Shown here piece after piece: positions 46,656 through 57,344 of a DNA stretch of 64,000 nucleotides; the stretch's first letter is position 1, and each line of letters opens with the position of its first letter. A program made the translations under genes and the position numbers. Location of the stretch: assembly GCF_014284255.1 (NCBI RefSeq), contig NZ_JACOFV010000002.1, positions 346,401-410,400 of the forward strand, in the 5' to 3' direction. Below the pieces are notes generated by a model. The model saw only the letters and a program-made list of their open reading frames with translations. It did not search any database and was not told the DNA's origin. This DNA comes from Cognatundibacterium jejuense. GTDB lineage: Bacteria; Pseudomonadota; Gammaproteobacteria; Burkholderiales; Burkholderiaceae_D.

Positions 46656-48467
46656 TTATTTACCTTCATTTTTCAATAATGATTGCAAGAATTTTTCAGC
46701 ATCCTGAAAGCCAACCACGCGTCCATCCGGTATTTCTGTGCCCATAGGATTAAAGAATATAATCCCGGGCGGTCCAAATAGATTAAAACGTTTCAGCAAA
46801 GCTTTATCATCTGCATTGTTTGCTGTCACGTCGACTTGTAACAACAACATGCTGTCCAGTTTAGCCTTGACCTGTGGATTAGTGAAGGTCAATTTTTCCA
46901 TCTCTTTACATGAGACGCACCAGTCTGCGTAAAAATCCAGTGTCGCCATCTTGCCTTTATTTTGCGCAAGAGCGGCGTCTAATTCAACGACGGTACGAAT
47001 TCTGGTGAAAACGACTTTCTGCGTCTCGGTTCCCAAAACGTGAGCGAGCGGGGCGTAGATATCTCGACCACCTGTGCTAACACCAACCAACTGCGTCGCC
47101 CCCAACAACACAAACACCACGGCAATGCCCTTGGCGAACAAACCTGAGCGATGGAAAAATAACAGGTAGCCGCCATAGCCGATCAAGAGCACCGCCCAAC
47201 CAAGCATTTGCACCCAGACAGGCAACACAGGTGATACCATCCACAAGGCCATCGCCAGCATTAACACGCCAAAGAAACGTTTGATACTTTCCATCCATAC
47301 GCCAGCGCGGGGCAACAAGCTACCAGCTGACAAACCCAACAGCAACAGTGGAACACCCATACCGATCGCGATCGCAAACATCGCAGCCCCACCAACTAAC
47401 ACATCACGAGTTTGACTGATATACACCAGTGCACCCAACAGGGGTCCGGTAACGCAAGGACCGACGATCAACGCTGAGATCGAACCCATCAAAAATACGC
47501 CAAACAACTTGCCCAGTTTACTATTACGTTGACCTTCCGATACTTCGGTCAGTTTAGTTTGCAATGCGGCCGGCATTTGCAATTGATACACATTGAACAT
47601 GGACAGCGCAAATACCACCATCAAAGCGGCAAACGCACTCAGAACCCAAGGGTTCTGCAAGGTCGCTGCCAGACCTTCGCCAGCCAGCCCAGCCGCAACG
47701 CCCATACCGGTATAAACCAGCGACATCCCTAACACATAAGCGACCGACAACAAAAACGCACGGGTGCGGCTAACACCAACACCTTCACCGACAATAATAA
47801 ACGACAGAATAGGCACCATGGGCAATACGCACGGTGTCAGCGATAAGCCCAAACCAAGCACGAAAAACAGCGGCAAGATCACCAGCAATTTGCCGCTTTT
47901 CAACGCCGCGCTAATGCTGCTGGTCTCAGCGTCGCCAGCGCCCGCATTCGATGAGATAGTAGCATCCGCCTTTGTTGGCTCACCAACAGCTCCTTGGGTG
48001 CCGGCAATACCAGTAATCGGCAATTTGAATACGCTTTCCATCGGTGGATAGCAAAGCCCCTGATCCGCACAACCCTGACGAACAACCTTCAGGCTGAATT
48101 CGTGACTCGCTTTGACCGGAATTCTGACCACAACAGCGTGACGATAGGTTTCGACCTCCTTTTGGAAGGTCTCGTCGAATTTAACTTTCCCTTTTGGGAG
48201 AACGGGTTCACCCAATTGCGCGTCTTCTGACGTAAATTTCAAACGCTCGCGATAAAGGTAATAACCTTCAGCAATGTTGAGCGTTACTTCGGCAGTGCCA
48301 GCATCAACCATCTTGGCGGAAGCAGTAAATGCAACTTCCGGATCTAGAAAATCTTCGGCCTTCACCAGCGCACTAGCTAACAAACACGCCGCAACGAACA
48401 CTACTTGCAGCAAGAGGGTAAAGGAATGTTGTATGCGTAAAAACGCTGGCGTACTTTGCAGTTTCAT
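46656..48467 (-). CDS. dsbD: Thiol:disulfide interchange protein DsbD
   Basis: 603 residues with all three DsbD parts: a signal peptide and periplasmic alpha domain with its Cys pair in RQGCADQGLCYPP; eight membrane helices with the Cys pair in SLTPCVLPMVP and GPCVTGPL; and a C-terminal thioredoxin domain with YADWCVSCKEME. It carries reducing power from cytoplasmic thioredoxin to the periplasm, including to cytochrome c maturation. The start overlaps the cutA stop by 4 bases. Confidence 0.97.
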   Translation of the reverse strand: MKLQSTPAFLRIQHSFTLLLQVVFVAACLLASALVKAEDFLDPEVAFTASAKMVDAGTAEVTLNIAEGYYLYRERLKFTSEDAQLGEPVLPKGKVKFDETFQKEVETYRHAVVVRIPVKASHEFSLKVVRQGCADQGLCYPPMESVFKLPITGIAGTQGAVGEPTKADATISSNAGAGDAETSSISAALKSGKLLVILPLFFVLGLGLSLTPCVLPMVPILSFIIVGEGVGVSRTRAFLLSVAYVLGMSLVYTGMGVAAGLAGEGLAATLQNPWVLSAFAALMVVFALSMFNVYQLQMPAALQTKLTEVSEGQRNSKLGKLFGVFLMGSISALIVGPCVTGPLLGALVYISQTRDVLVGGAAMFAIAIGMGVPLLLLGLSAGSLLPRAGVWMESIKRFFGVLMLAMALWMVSPVLPVWVQMLGWAVLLIGYGGYLLFFHRSGLFAKGIAVVFVLLGATQLVGVSTGGRDIYAPLAHVLGTETQKVVFTRIRTVVELDAALAQNKGKMATLDFYADWCVSCKEMEKLTFTNPQVKAKLDSMLLLQVDVTANNADDKALLKRFNLFGPPGIIFFNPMGTEIPDGRVVGFQDAEKFLQSLLKNEGK

Positions 48468-48787
48468 TGACGTCCTGTTTGTTCATTAACCCATTGCAAA
48501 TAGGCGGGTAGGCCCGCCACAACGGGGATTGCTATGATTTCGGGTACTTCATAAGGGTGAGCTTCAGTAATGCAATTTTGCAGGGCCGAAAATGCTTCGT
48601 TTGTCGTTTTTATTTGCAACAACACTTCAGTCGTCACCTCCTGCTTGCCAGCCCATGTGTATAGAGACATGACTTCGGGCAAGACGTTCACACACGCCGC
48701 CAACTTATTTGCTAACACTTTTTCAGCAATCACCAACGCTGTCTGTTTGTCGGGGCAAGTGGTGATAACTAACAAAATCTGATTCAT
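48464..48787 (-). CDS. cutA: Divalent cation tolerance protein CutA
   Basis: 107 residues, small trimeric ferredoxin-like protein. AACVNVLPEVMSLYTWAGK and EAHPYEVPEIIAIPV are the CutA signatures. Its link to copper tolerance in E. coli is mainly historical; the molecular role is uncertain. Coupled by overlap to dsbD. Confidence 0.95.
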   Translation of the reverse strand: MNQILLVITTCPDKQTALVIAEKVLANKLAACVNVLPEVMSLYTWAGKQEVTTEVLLQIKTTNEAFSALQNCITEAHPYEVPEIIAIPVVAGLPAYLQWVNEQTGRQ

Positions 48788-48909
48788 ATTTCCCCTAAGC
48801 AGCTATTTTAACAAGAGTGCGCGATTTAAGAGCAGCGTCAATCAAAAACCAATGGCGATTCGTGACGCATTCCTTTGATAGAAGAGTAAATTAAATGCAT
48901 AGACGAAAA

Positions 48910-48938
48910 AAAACCGCTCAGTCAGACTGAACGGTTTT
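48910..48938 (-). terminator. Terminator of the alpha ribosomal operon
   Basis: AAAACCG / CGGTTTT outer stem and TCAGT / ACTGA inner stem, 31 bases after the rplQ stop; the minus strand continues in a T run. Confidence 0.88.
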
Positions 48939-48968
48939 CTTGTATGAAGGCACAGGTCCTTCAATTAC

Positions 48969-49361
48969 TTATGCTTCTGGTGCATCAGCGATGTCAGAAA
49001 CTTCTGGACGATCCAGCAGTTCAACATATGCCATAGGAGCATTGTCACCAACGCGGAAACCCATTTTCAGGATACGCAGGTAACCGCCGTTACGATTTGC
49101 GTAACGTGGGCCCAATTCAGCAAACAATTTAACAACCATTTCGCGGTCGCGCAGACGGGAGAAAGCCAAACGCTTGTTTGCCAGTGTGTCTGTTTTACCC
49201 AAGGTCAGAATCGGCTCAATAACGCGGCGCAGTTCTTTTGCTTTTGGCAAAGTTGTTTTGATTGCTTCGTGACGCAACAGGGAAACTGTCATGTTGCGCA
49301 ACATTGCTAAACGGTGGGAAGATGTACGATTCAGCTTACGTAAGCCGTGACGATGACGCAT
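48969..49361 (-). CDS. rplQ: Ribosomal protein L17
   Basis: 130 residues. [24 protein letters not shown] is the conserved L17 opening; it lines the peptide exit region of the 50S. Last gene of the alpha operon, followed by a strong terminator and preceded by a 121-base gap with its own stem-loop. Confidence 0.98.
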   Translation of the reverse strand: MRHRHGLRKLNRTSSHRLAMLRNMTVSLLRHEAIKTTLPKAKELRRVIEPILTLGKTDTLANKRLAFSRLRDREMVVKLFAELGPRYANRNGGYLRILKMGFRVGDNAPMAYVELLDRPEVSDIADAPEA

Positions 49362-49453
49362 GGTAATTCCTTTTAAAGTTTTAAAAAAGCCAGCTCTTCT
49401 ATCGCTAACGCATATTTTTTCGTCAGCGCGGGCCGGTCGGTACTACTGTTAAA

Positions 49454-49474
49454 TCGGGCAGCAACGCTGCCCGA
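49454..49474 (-). terminator. Stem-loop between rpoA and rplQ
   Basis: Perfect 9-bp stem TCGGGCAGC / GCTGCCCGA with a 3-base loop, 9 bases after the rpoA stop. On the minus strand only TTT follows, so it may slow transcription or protect the rpoA mRNA end rather than terminate. Confidence 0.5.
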
Positions 49475-49483
49475 GGGACCAAA

Positions 49484-50461
49484 TTATTTTTCCAAGCCAG
49501 CTGGTGGCCAGTTTTCCAACTTCATGCCCAAAGACAAACCACGGGACGCGAGTACTTCTTTGATTTCGTTCAAAGACTTACGACCCAGATTTGGTGTCTT
49601 CAACAATTCGTTTTCGCTACGTTGGATCAGATCACCAATGTAGTAAATGTTTTCTGCTTTCAGGCAGTTAGCTGAACGAACTGTTAATTCCAGATCATCC
49701 ACTGGACGCAACAGAACTGGATCAACTGCAGGTGCACGGGATGGCGCTTCAGCAGCAGCTTCAGTACCTTCAAGTGCAGCAAATACATTCAACTGATCAA
49801 CCAACACGCGTGCGGATTGACGAATTGCTTCTTCTGGAGAAATCACACCGTTTGTTTCGATGTTAATGACCAGTTTATCCAGATCAGTACGCTGTTCAAC
49901 ACGAGCGGACTCAACTGCATAAGAAACACGACGTACTGGAGAGAAAGAAGCATCCAAAATCATACGACCGATGGTTTTGTTCGCATCTTCTGAGAGACGA
50001 CGAACATTACCTGGTACATAACCACGGCCTTTTTCTACTTTGATCTGCATGTCAAGTTTGCCGCCAGCAGTCAAATTAGCGATCACGTGATCTGGGTTGA
50101 TCAGTTCCACATCGTGTGGCAGATCGATATCGGAAGCCAAAACTGCGCCTTCGCCATCTTTCTTCAAAGTCAGAGTGACTTCATCACGATTGTGCAACTT
50201 GAATACAACACCTTTCAAGTTCAACAGAATATCAACTACGTCTTCTTGAACGCCATCGAGGGAAGAATACTCATGAACGACACCAGCGATGGTGACTTCA
50301 GTCGGTGCGTAACCAGTCATCGTCGACAACAGAACACGACGCAGAGCATTGCCCAGCGTGTGGCCATAGCCGCGTTCAAACGGTTCCATAGTCACTTTAG
50401 CGTGACCAGCACCCAGCATTTCCACATCAATAATACGTGGCTTCAACAGATTGTTTTGCAT
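49484..50461 (-). CDS. rpoA: RNA polymerase alpha subunit
   Basis: 325 residues. N-terminal assembly domain ([22 protein letters not shown] binds beta/beta-prime) and C-terminal domain ([23 protein letters not shown]) that contacts UP elements and activators. Located between rpsD and rplQ, the standard place. Confidence 0.99.
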   Translation of the reverse strand: MQNNLLKPRIIDVEMLGAGHAKVTMEPFERGYGHTLGNALRRVLLSTMTGYAPTEVTIAGVVHEYSSLDGVQEDVVDILLNLKGVVFKLHNRDEVTLTLKKDGEGAVLASDIDLPHDVELINPDHVIANLTAGGKLDMQIKVEKGRGYVPGNVRRLSEDANKTIGRMILDASFSPVRRVSYAVESARVEQRTDLDKLVINIETNGVISPEEAIRQSARVLVDQLNVFAALEGTEAAAEAPSRAPAVDPVLLRPVDDLELTVRSANCLKAENIYYIGDLIQRSENELLKTPNLGRKSLNEIKEVLASRGLSLGMKLENWPPAGLEK

Positions 50462-50524
50462 GAAATGTCCTTTTCAATACCCTCGGTTCGTTACACCGAT
50501 AAGGCTGATGGCATTAAAGAAAAA

Positions 50525-50550
50525 GCCTGCCAGTCGCGAAACAGGCAGGC
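50525..50550 (-). terminator. Terminator-like stem-loop between rpsD and rpoA
   Basis: GCCTGCC / GGCAGGC with a 12-base loop, 15 bases after the rpsD stop, followed on the minus strand by TTTTTCTTT. It has the full form of an intrinsic terminator inside an operon normally read through. Confidence 0.65.
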
Positions 50551-50564
50551 GGAGAAACTTAATA

Positions 50565-51188
50565 TTAACGAGAATACAATTCAACGATCAGAGATTCGTT
50601 AACATCGTGAGCGATGTCGCTGCGATCTGGCATGGACTTGAAAGTACCTTCCATTTTCTTCGCATCAACAGCAACCCAAGTCGGCATGCCGCCTTGTTCT
50701 GCCAGAGACAGCGCCTCAACGATACGAACTTGCTTTTTCGCTTTTTCACGAACTGCAACGACGTCACCAGCTTTAACCTGGTAAGAAGCGATATTCACAA
50801 CGATACCGTTCACTGTGAAAGCTTTGTGGCTCACCAATTGGCGTGCTTCAGCGCGTGTAGAGCCAAAGCCCATACGGTAAGCAACGTTGTCCAGACGGGA
50901 TTCCAACAATTTCAACAATGTTTCGCCAGTATTGCCTTTTTGACGATCAGCTTCAGCGAAGTAGCGGCGGAATTGACGTTCCAGAATGCCGTACATACGT
51001 TTAACTTTTTGCTTTTCGCGCAATTGGTTACCGAAGTCAGAGGTACGAGCACCGGAAGTGCGACCATGTTGACCTGGTTTAGCGTCGAGTTTGCATTTTG
51101 AATCTAAAGAGCGACGTGCGCTTTTCAGAAACAGATCCGTGCCTTCGCGGCGGGATAACTTAGCTTTTGGTCCGATATAACGTGCCAC
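50565..51188 (-). CDS. rpsD: Ribosomal protein S4
   Basis: 207 residues. [19 protein letters not shown] and the S4 RNA-binding domain ([28 protein letters not shown]) are clear. S4 starts 30S assembly and is a translational regulator of its operon in E. coli. It starts with GTG at 51188, with AAAGGA about 8 bases upstream, and is preceded by a 208-base structured leader. Confidence 0.98.
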   Translation of the reverse strand: MARYIGPKAKLSRREGTDLFLKSARRSLDSKCKLDAKPGQHGRTSGARTSDFGNQLREKQKVKRMYGILERQFRRYFAEADRQKGNTGETLLKLLESRLDNVAYRMGFGSTRAEARQLVSHKAFTVNGIVVNIASYQVKAGDVVAVREKAKKQVRIVEALSLAEQGGMPTWVAVDAKKMEGTFKSMPDRSDIAHDVNESLIVELYSR

Positions 51189-51396
51189 AGTATTTTCCTT
51201 TAATTAATGACGCAGAATGAGCTGCGCTAGTCTGATCTACCTGCAACCAGACAGTGGTCTTAAAGACATAAGTACTAGAAATAACTAGCCTTTTAATGTC
51301 TGAAATAAAAATTCCCAACACAAAACCCGCCAACAAAATGGCGGGCTTGCATTCTAACGGAAAAACCGTCAGAACGCCAGCAGCAAATGCTACTGC
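51189..51396 (-). promoter_or_regulatory. Structured region between rpsK and rpsD
   Basis: Several minus-strand hairpins follow one another: CAGTAGC/GCTGCTG near 51376-51394, TTCTGACGG/CCGTTAGAA (51352-51374, one mismatch), CCCGCCA/TGGCGGG (51326-51345), and a long interrupted stem from GACAT (51296-51300) to ATGTC (51265-51269). Such a long structured gap before the S4 gene suggests autoregulation, but this is inference. Confidence 0.5.
51326..51345 (-). terminator. Terminator-like stem-loop after rpsK
   Basis: CCCGCCA / TGGCGGG, 7 bp with a 6-base loop, about 50 bases after the rpsK stop; GTTTTG follows on the minus strand. Confidence 0.55.
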
Positions 51397-51801
51397 TTAG
51401 ATACGACGACGCTTTGGAGGGCGGCAGCCGTTATGTGGAACTGGTGTTACGTCTTGGATCAAAGAAATCTTGATACCGAGATTGTTCAATGCGCGAACTG
51501 AAGATTCACGACCTGGGCCTGGGCCCTTGATGCGAACTTCCAGATTTTTGATACCGCATTCAACAGCAACTTTACCTGCTGCTTCCGCTGCAACCTGCGC
51601 TGCGAAAGGAGTAGATTTACGTGAGCCTTTAAAACCAGCACCGCCAGCAGTTGCCCATGAAAGCGCATTGCCTTGACGATCAGTGATCGTGATGATGGTG
51701 TTATTGAAAGAAGCGTGAACGTGTGCAATACCTTCTGCAACGTTCTTTTTAACTTTCTTACGAGCACGTGCTGCTGCTGCGTTGTTAGATGCTTTTGCCA
51801 T
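51397..51801 (-). CDS. rpsK: Ribosomal protein S11
   Basis: 134 residues. The conserved [22 protein letters not shown] and the C-terminus [18 protein letters not shown] identify it. Part of the 30S platform. It follows rpsM by 31 bases. Confidence 0.98.
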   Translation of the reverse strand: MAKASNNAAAARARKKVKKNVAEGIAHVHASFNNTIITITDRQGNALSWATAGGAGFKGSRKSTPFAAQVAAEAAGKVAVECGIKNLEVRIKGPGPGRESSVRALNNLGIKISLIQDVTPVPHNGCRPPKRRRI

Positions 51802-51832
51802 AATGATTTCCTTGGATCCGGGCTAGCCTGGA

Positions 51833-52198
51833 TTATTTCTTCAAAGATTGAGCTGCTTTACGTGGGCCTTTACGTGTACGTGCGTTAGTACGTGTACGTT
51901 GACCACGGCAAGGCAAGCCTTTACGATGGCGCAAGCCGCGATAGCAACCCAAGTCCATCAAGCGCTTGATGTTCATGGACAATTCACGACGCAAGTCGCC
52001 TTCGACGATAAATTTACCGATTTCGTCGCGAAGCTTCTCGAGTTCGTTGTCATCCAGATCTTTAACCTTTTTATTGGTCAAAACACCTGTTGCTTCACAG
52101 ATTTTCTGTGAGCGTGGACGGCCAATACCATAGATAGCTGTTAAGCCGATTACGGTATGCTGATGATTTGGGATATTAACCCCTGCGATACGTGCCAT
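51833..52198 (-). CDS. rpsM: Ribosomal protein S13
   Basis: 121 residues. [20 protein letters not shown] and the basic tail [14 protein letters not shown] are typical. It sits in the 30S head and touches the P-site tRNA and the 50S. First full-length alpha-operon gene, 27 bases after rpmJ. Confidence 0.98.
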   Translation of the reverse strand: MARIAGVNIPNHQHTVIGLTAIYGIGRPRSQKICEATGVLTNKKVKDLDDNELEKLRDEIGKFIVEGDLRRELSMNIKRLMDLGCYRGLRHRKGLPCRGQRTRTNARTRKGPRKAAQSLKK

Positions 52199-52225
52199 TC
52201 GTTATTCCTCGTTCAATAACGTTAA

Positions 52226-52339
52226 TTAACCTTGGCGCTGTTTATGGCGTGGTTCTGTGCAAATAACACGAACAACACCTTTGCGCTTGATGATTTTGCA
52301 GTTGCGGCAAATCCGCTTAACTGATGCGAGAACTTTCAT
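52226..52339 (-). CDS. rpmJ: Ribosomal protein L36
   Basis: 37 residues: starts [17 protein letters not shown] and ends EPRHKQRQG. The zinc ligands of the C+ form are present (Cys11, Cys14, Cys27, His33). It lies between infA and rpsM in the standard order, with AAGAGGGC upstream of the ATG. Confidence 0.97.
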   Translation of the reverse strand: MKVLASVKRICRNCKIIKRKGVVRVICTEPRHKQRQG

Positions 52340-52371
52340 TTTTGCCCTCTTCCCTTTTAATACAATTTAAT

Positions 52372-52590
52372 TTACTTGGTACGGAACACTATTCGCGCCC
52401 GGCTCAAATCATAAGGCGTCAATTCCACTGTCACCTTATCACCTGGAAGAATACGAATATAGTTCATTCGCATCTTCCCGGAAATATGGCCTAGTACAAC
52501 ATGCCCGTTTTCCAACTTAACTCGAAATGTCGCATTCGGAAGATTCTCAAGAATCTCGCCCTGCATCTGTATAACGTCGTCTTTTGCCAT
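52372..52590 (-). CDS. infA: Translation initiation factor IF-1
   Basis: 72 residues, an S1-type OB fold ([20 protein letters not shown], ending RARIVFRTK). It blocks the A site of the 30S during initiation. The ATG at 52590 is chosen by family length; longer frames start upstream. It lies between secY and rpmJ. Confidence 0.97.
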   Translation of the reverse strand: MAKDDVIQMQGEILENLPNATFRVKLENGHVVLGHISGKMRMNYIRILPGDKVTVELTPYDLSRARIVFRTK

Positions 52591-52614
52591 TCGATCTGCT
52601 GTTCCTTCAGGCAA

Positions 52615-53952
52615 TTACCGAGAAGGAATCCCGCCCTTGAAATTTGCTTTACGAAGAAGCGATTCATACTGCTGAGACATTACATAGTTCTGAACTTGTG
52701 CCATGAAATCCATGGTAACGACCACAATAATCAACAGCGATGTGCCACCGAAATAAAATGGTACCTTCCACTTGGCGATCAAGAATTCAGGTAATAAACA
52801 AACCAGCGTAATATAAACCGCACCGGCCAGTGTCAAACGCATCAAAATCTTATCGATATAGCGTGCTGTCTGATCACCTGGACGAATTCCCGGAACAAAC
52901 GCGCCACTCTTCTTCAAGTTGTCAGCCGTTTCTTTGCTATTAAATACCAAAGCGGTATAGAAGAAGCAGAAGAAAATAATTGCAGCTGCATACAACAAAG
53001 CGTGAATCGGCTCGCCTGGTGCCATCGACGCTGCTAGATCTTTCAAGAAGGTAATGAAACCGCTTGAAGAATCGCCTGCGCCTTTAGTGAACCAGCTGGT
53101 AATCGTCGCCGGGAACAAAATAATGGAAGAAGCAAAAATCGGAGGAATTACGCCCGCCATGTTCAACTTCAGAGGCAAATGACTACTTTGCCCACCATAC
53201 ACTTTATTACCGACCTGACGTTTTGCGTAGTTGACCAGGATCTTACGTTGGCCACGTTCCACAAACACCACCAGGTACGTTACAGCCGCAGCAATCACAC
53301 AAATCAACAATACTGATGCCGGATGCATAGAGCCTGTCCGAACCAGTTCAAACAAGTTACCCAAGGCATTCGGGAGGCCAGCAGCGATACCGGCGAAAAT
53401 AATGATAGAAATACCATTACCTAAACCACGCTCCGTAATCTGCTCGCCCAACCACATCAGAAACATCGTTCCAGTTACCAACGTTACTACAGTAGTCAAT
53501 CGGAAAGCCATACCAGGATCAAGAACCAAACCTGGCTGAGCTTCCAGACCAAACGCAATAAAATATGCCTGCACCGTCGCTAACAGCAAAGTGCCATACC
53601 GAGTATATTGTGTAATCTTTCTACGACCGGATTCGCCTTCTTTTTTTAGCGCTTCCAGTTGTGGAGAAACGATAGACATCAACTGCATGATAATCGATGC
53701 CGAAATATACGGCATGATACCGAGTGCAAACACGGTGAACCGTGACAATGCACCACCGGAGAACATGTTAAACATACCCAAAATACCACCTTGGTTTTGC
53801 TTAAACAAGTCCGCCAATGCAGTTGGATCTATACCAGGAACTGGCACATGAGCACCAATCCTGTAGACAACCAGTGCTGCAAGCAAAAACCAGAGTCGCC
53901 CCCAGGGAAATCCGCTTGCTGCACTTTTAGCTTGTTGTGGAGATGTTGCCAA
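52615..53952 (-). CDS. secY: Preprotein translocase subunit SecY
   Basis: 445 residues, ten membrane helices forming the Sec channel. [15 protein letters not shown] and [17 protein letters not shown] are conserved. The start codon is TTG at 53952 (TTG-GCA-ACA), with GGAG 6 bases upstream and no ATG nearby, which is unusual for secY. It follows rplO by 25 bases. Confidence 0.97.
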   Translation of the reverse strand: MATSPQQAKSAASGFPWGRLWFLLAALVVYRIGAHVPVPGIDPTALADLFKQNQGGILGMFNMFSGGALSRFTVFALGIMPYISASIIMQLMSIVSPQLEALKKEGESGRRKITQYTRYGTLLLATVQAYFIAFGLEAQPGLVLDPGMAFRLTTVVTLVTGTMFLMWLGEQITERGLGNGISIIIFAGIAAGLPNALGNLFELVRTGSMHPASVLLICVIAAAVTYLVVFVERGQRKILVNYAKRQVGNKVYGGQSSHLPLKLNMAGVIPPIFASSIILFPATITSWFTKGAGDSSSGFITFLKDLAASMAPGEPIHALLYAAAIIFFCFFYTALVFNSKETADNLKKSGAFVPGIRPGDQTARYIDKILMRLTLAGAVYITLVCLLPEFLIAKWKVPFYFGGTSLLIIVVVTMDFMAQVQNYVMSQQYESLLRKANFKGGIPSR

Positions 53953-53977
53953 TTATTGCTCCGGTGTCTGCACTGAA

Positions 53978-54409
53978 TTAAGCGATTGTTCCGCCAGCAG
54001 CTTCGATTGCAGCTTTAGCGCCTTTAGTGACGATCAAGCCGTTCAAAGTAACTTTCTTGGAAATTGCGCCAGACAAGATCACACGAACTACACGTGCGAG
54101 CTCGGAAACAACACCAGCTTGTTTCAAAGCTAAGATGTCAATTTCAGTGACTGGCAGATTTTCCAGGTCTGTCAAACGAACTTCTGCTTTAAACGGGGTT
54201 GCCAGTGATTTAAAACCACGTTTTGGCAAACGACGTTGCAGAGGCATCTGACCGCCCTCGAAACCGACTTTATGAAAGCCGCCTGAACGGGATTTTTGAC
54301 CTTTATGGCCGCGACCCGCTGTCTTACCTAAACCTGAACCGATACCACGACCAACACGACGTTTGTAGTGTTTTGCGCCATCAGCAGGTTGGATGTTATT
54401 CAATTCCAT
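53978..54409 (-). CDS. rplO: Ribosomal protein L15
   Basis: 143 residues. The Gly/Lys-rich N-terminus ([17 protein letters not shown]) reaches into 23S rRNA. Located between rpmD and secY. ATG at 54409 with GGAGCA upstream. Confidence 0.98.
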   Translation of the reverse strand: MELNNIQPADGAKHYKRRVGRGIGSGLGKTAGRGHKGQKSRSGGFHKVGFEGGQMPLQRRLPKRGFKSLATPFKAEVRLTDLENLPVTEIDILALKQAGVVSELARVVRVILSGAISKKVTLNGLIVTKGAKAAIEAAGGTIA

Positions 54410-54437
54410 AATTTGCTCCGAACATAAGCCTTACGAC

Positions 54438-54617
54438 TTACGCTACAACCTTCACAAGATACGAGACTTTGTTGATCATGCCGCGTACTGCTGGTGTGTC
54501 TTCCAATTCAGAAACTGAATTAACACGACGCAGACCCAAACCACGTACGGTAGCACGGTGATCTTGGCGTGTGCCGATCAGACCTTTGACCAATTGTACT
54601 TTTACTGTCTTAGTCAT
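54438..54617 (-). CDS. rpmD: Ribosomal protein L30
   Basis: 59 residues: [20 protein letters not shown] and [17 protein letters not shown]. The ATG at 54617 gives the normal length and has GGAGAG upstream; it lies 10 bases after rpsE. Confidence 0.97.
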   Translation of the reverse strand: MTKTVKVQLVKGLIGTRQDHRATVRGLGLRRVNSVSELEDTPAVRGMINKVSYLVKVVA

Positions 54618-54627
54618 CGCGCTCTCC

Positions 54628-55146
54628 TTAACCGAGGATTTCTTCAACGGTCTTGCCACGCTTTGCAGCGATTTCAGATGGAGTACTCATCTTAGCCAGA
54701 CCATTTAAAGTCGCACGAACCATGTTGTAAGGATTTGTGGAACCGTTGGATTTAGCAACGACGTTCACAATACCCATTACTTCAAAAATCGCGCGCATTG
54801 GACCACCAGCAATAACGCCAGTACCTTCTTTTGCTGGAGAAATCATGACGGAAGATGCGCCGTGCTTACCAGTAACGGTGTGCTGCAATGTACCGTTCTT
54901 TAAAGTCACTTTGATCATCTTACGACGTGCTTCTTCCATCGCTTTTTGTACAGCTACAGGAACTTCTTTCGATTTTCCCTTGCCCATACCGATACGGCCA
55001 TCGCCGTCACCTACGACTGTCAGCGCCGCGAAACCCATGATACGACCACCCTTAACCACTTTGGTTACACGGTTGATCGCGATCATTTTTTCGCGCATGC
55101 CATCATCCGGCTTGTCGGCTGCTGTTTTTGCTTGCATTTTTGCCAT
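54628..55146 (-). CDS. rpsE: Ribosomal protein S5
   Basis: 172 residues. DsRBD-like N-terminal half ([20 protein letters not shown]) and conserved [12 protein letters not shown]. It helps decoding fidelity in the 30S body. AAGGAAAATT lies before the ATG. Confidence 0.98.
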   Translation of the reverse strand: MAKMQAKTAADKPDDGMREKMIAINRVTKVVKGGRIMGFAALTVVGDGDGRIGMGKGKSKEVPVAVQKAMEEARRKMIKVTLKNGTLQHTVTGKHGASSVMISPAKEGTGVIAGGPMRAIFEVMGIVNVVAKSNGSTNPYNMVRATLNGLAKMSTPSEIAAKRGKTVEEILG

Positions 55147-55158
55147 GACAAATTTTCC

Positions 55159-55521
55159 TTAGAACTTCAAGCCAGCTTCGCGGGCAGCTTCTGCAAGCGC
55201 CTTGATGCGGCCATGGTAACGGAAACCGGAGCGGTCAAACGCAACTTCGGTAACCCCTGCTTTGATTGCCTTCTCTGCTACACGCTTGCCGATCAAAGTC
55301 GCGGCTGTGGTGTTGCCACCAGCACCGGACTTGCCAGCCAACTCTGCACGTACTTCTGCTTCTACTGTAGAAGCAGATGCCAACACTTTGGCGTCTGGGC
55401 CAATGATGTTTGCGTAGATGTGCAAGTTGGTGCGATGCACGGCCAGGCGGTTCACTTTGAGTTCTGCGATCTTGGCACGGGTTTGACGTGCGCGGCGCAG
55501 ACGTGATTGTTTCTTGTCCAT
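55159..55521 (-). CDS. rplR: Ribosomal protein L18
   Basis: 120 residues. It binds 5S rRNA with L5. [18 protein letters not shown] and the ending [21 protein letters not shown] are typical. The ATG at 55521 is chosen by homolog length; a codon two residues upstream is possible. Confidence 0.97.
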   Translation of the reverse strand: MDKKQSRLRRARQTRAKIAELKVNRLAVHRTNLHIYANIIGPDAKVLASASTVEAEVRAELAGKSGAGGNTTAATLIGKRVAEKAIKAGVTEVAFDRSGFRYHGRIKALAEAAREAGLKF

Positions 55522-55533
55522 CGTCAACCCCTA

Positions 55534-56067
55534 TTACTTCTTCTTGGTTTCTTTAATCACAACCACTTCGTCCGCATAACGGACACCCTTGCCTTTATAA
55601 GGCTCTGGGCTGCGGTATGCACGGACTTCAGCTGCCACTTGACCTACTTGCTGCTTATTAACCCCTTTGATCAGGATTTCAGTAGGTGTTGGCGTAGCAC
55701 ACGAAACGCCAGCTGGCATTTGATGTACAACTGGGTGTGAAAAACCTAAAGACAAATTCAATTTGTCACCTTGAGCTTGCGCTTTGTAACCAACGCCGAC
55801 CAAAGTGAGTTTTCTTTCGAAGCCTTTAGTAACACCGTTAACCATGTTGTTGACCAGAGCACGTAAAGTGCCTGTCATTGCATTAGCTTCACGGCCATCA
55901 TTGGCTGGTGAAAAACTCAAAGTGCCGTTGTCGTTCGCAATTGCCACTAAGCCGTTTAAGCTTTGTGTCAATACGCCCATAGGACCTTTTACTGTAATCT
56001 GCTCTGCTGAAATTGCAACTTCTGCACCGGCCGGCAAAGCGATTGGCATCTTACCTACTCGAGACAT
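55534..56067 (-). CDS. rplF: Ribosomal protein L6
   Basis: 177 residues, two repeated alpha/beta domains. [17 protein letters not shown] opens it and [14 protein letters not shown] is the conserved C-terminal signature. Located near the factor-binding site of the 50S. Confidence 0.98.
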   Translation of the reverse strand: MSRVGKMPIALPAGAEVAISAEQITVKGPMGVLTQSLNGLVAIANDNGTLSFSPANDGREANAMTGTLRALVNNMVNGVTKGFERKLTLVGVGYKAQAQGDKLNLSLGFSHPVVHQMPAGVSCATPTPTEILIKGVNKQQVGQVAAEVRAYRSPEPYKGKGVRYADEVVVIKETKKK

Positions 56068-56077
56068 CTTTCACTCC

Positions 56078-56473
56078 TTAGGCGACGTAGCAAATAACTT
56101 CGCCACCGACACCGGTTGCGCGCGCTTTGCGGTCAGTCATGACGCCTTTTGGTGTGGACACAATGGCCACGCCCAAACCGTTCATCACGCTTGGAATCTC
56201 GTCTTTACCTTTGTAAATACGAAGACCTGGACGTGAAACACGTTCCAAACGCTCAATAACAGGACGTCCTGCATAATATTTCAAGCCGATTTTTAATTCG
56301 GACTTACCTGCAGTTTCCAAAACTGCGAAATCTTCAATGTAACCTTCGTCTTTAAGTACGTTTGCAATTGCAATCTTTACTTTAGAGGACGGCATCGCAA
56401 CTACAGTTTTTTGAACAACTTGTGCGTTACGAATGCGGGTCAGCATATCGGCGATAGGATCGCTCATACTCAT
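56078..56473 (-). CDS. rpsH: Ribosomal protein S8
   Basis: 131 residues. [18 protein letters not shown] and the ending [20 protein letters not shown]. In E. coli S8 is the repressor of the spc operon. The ATG at 56473 has AGGAG at good spacing; a second ATG at 56467 is in frame. Confidence 0.98.
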   Translation of the reverse strand: MSMSDPIADMLTRIRNAQVVQKTVVAMPSSKVKIAIANVLKDEGYIEDFAVLETAGKSELKIGLKYYAGRPVIERLERVSRPGLRIYKGKDEIPSVMNGLGVAIVSTPKGVMTDRKARATGVGGEVICYVA

Positions 56474-56487
56474 TGCTTATTCTCCTA

Positions 56488-56793
56488 TTACCAGCTGGCT
56501 TTAGTCATACCCGGGATTTCACCACGCATGGCGACTTCACGGAGTTTAATACGGCCCAATCCGAATTTACGGAATGTGCCACGTGGGCGACCTGTCAAAG
56601 CGCAACGATTACGCTGGCGGGTCGGATTAGAATTACGTGGCAAAGCCTGCAACTTCAGACGAGCGATGTAACGCTCTTCTTCTGTCTTTGATTGGTCATC
56701 AATGATGGCCTTCAATTCGGCGCGCTTGCCAGCGAATTTCTTCACCAAGTCTGCACGCTTTTGCTCACGATTAATCAGTGCCAATTTTGCCAT
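56488..56793 (-). CDS. rpsN: Ribosomal protein S14
   Basis: 101 residues, the long zinc-free form: only one Cys ([12 protein letters not shown]) remains where zinc types have four. It binds the 30S head. Located between rplE and rpsH. Confidence 0.98.
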   Translation of the reverse strand: MAKLALINREQKRADLVKKFAGKRAELKAIIDDQSKTEEERYIARLKLQALPRNSNPTRQRNRCALTGRPRGTFRKFGLGRIKLREVAMRGEIPGMTKASW

Positions 56794-56800
56794 GGCGACC

Positions 56801-57340
56801 TCAGTTTCTGAACGGAAATTTAAATGCGGCGAGGAGTGCTTTCGCTTCTTCGTCGGTCTTTGCTGTTGTCGTGATACTGATATTCATACCACGCAATGCG
56901 TCGATCTTGTCGTACTCGATTTCAGGGAAAATAATCTGTTCCTTGACACCGATATTGTAGTTACCACGACCATCAAACGCACGACCAGAAACACCACGGA
57001 AGTCACGTACACGTGGCAATGCCACAGTGATGAAACGATCCAGGAATTCATACATCTGAGCGCCACGCAAAGTTACCATACAACCGATTGGGTAGCCTTC
57101 ACGGATTTTAAAACCTGCAATCGCTTTACGTGCTTTAGTCACGACTGGCTTTTGGCCAGCGATTTTAGTCAAGTCACCAACAGCGTGCTCAATGATCTTT
57201 TTGTCAGCAATTGCTTCAGACAAACCCATATTCAGGGTAATCTTCAAGATACGTGGTACTTCCATCGAAGACTTATACGCGTACTTTTCAGTCAGCGCCG
57301 CAACGATTTTTTCTTTATATAATGCTTGTAGACGGGCCAT
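56801..57340 (-). CDS. rplE: Ribosomal protein L5
   Basis: 179 residues. It binds 5S rRNA and contacts P-site t[29 protein letters not shown] and [18 protein letters not shown] are typical. It lies 4 bases after rplX. Confidence 0.98.
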   Translation of the reverse strand: MARLQALYKEKIVAALTEKYAYKSSMEVPRILKITLNMGLSEAIADKKIIEHAVGDLTKIAGQKPVVTKARKAIAGFKIREGYPIGCMVTLRGAQMYEFLDRFITVALPRVRDFRGVSGRAFDGRGNYNIGVKEQIIFPEIEYDKIDALRGMNISITTTAKTDEEAKALLAAFKFPFRN

Positions 57341-57344
57341 GATG

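Noticed and set aside
50451..51101. Open frame of 216 codons on the plus strand opposite rpsD
   Set aside because: Shadow of S4; composition is unlike a real protein and it spans the operon gap without its own signals.
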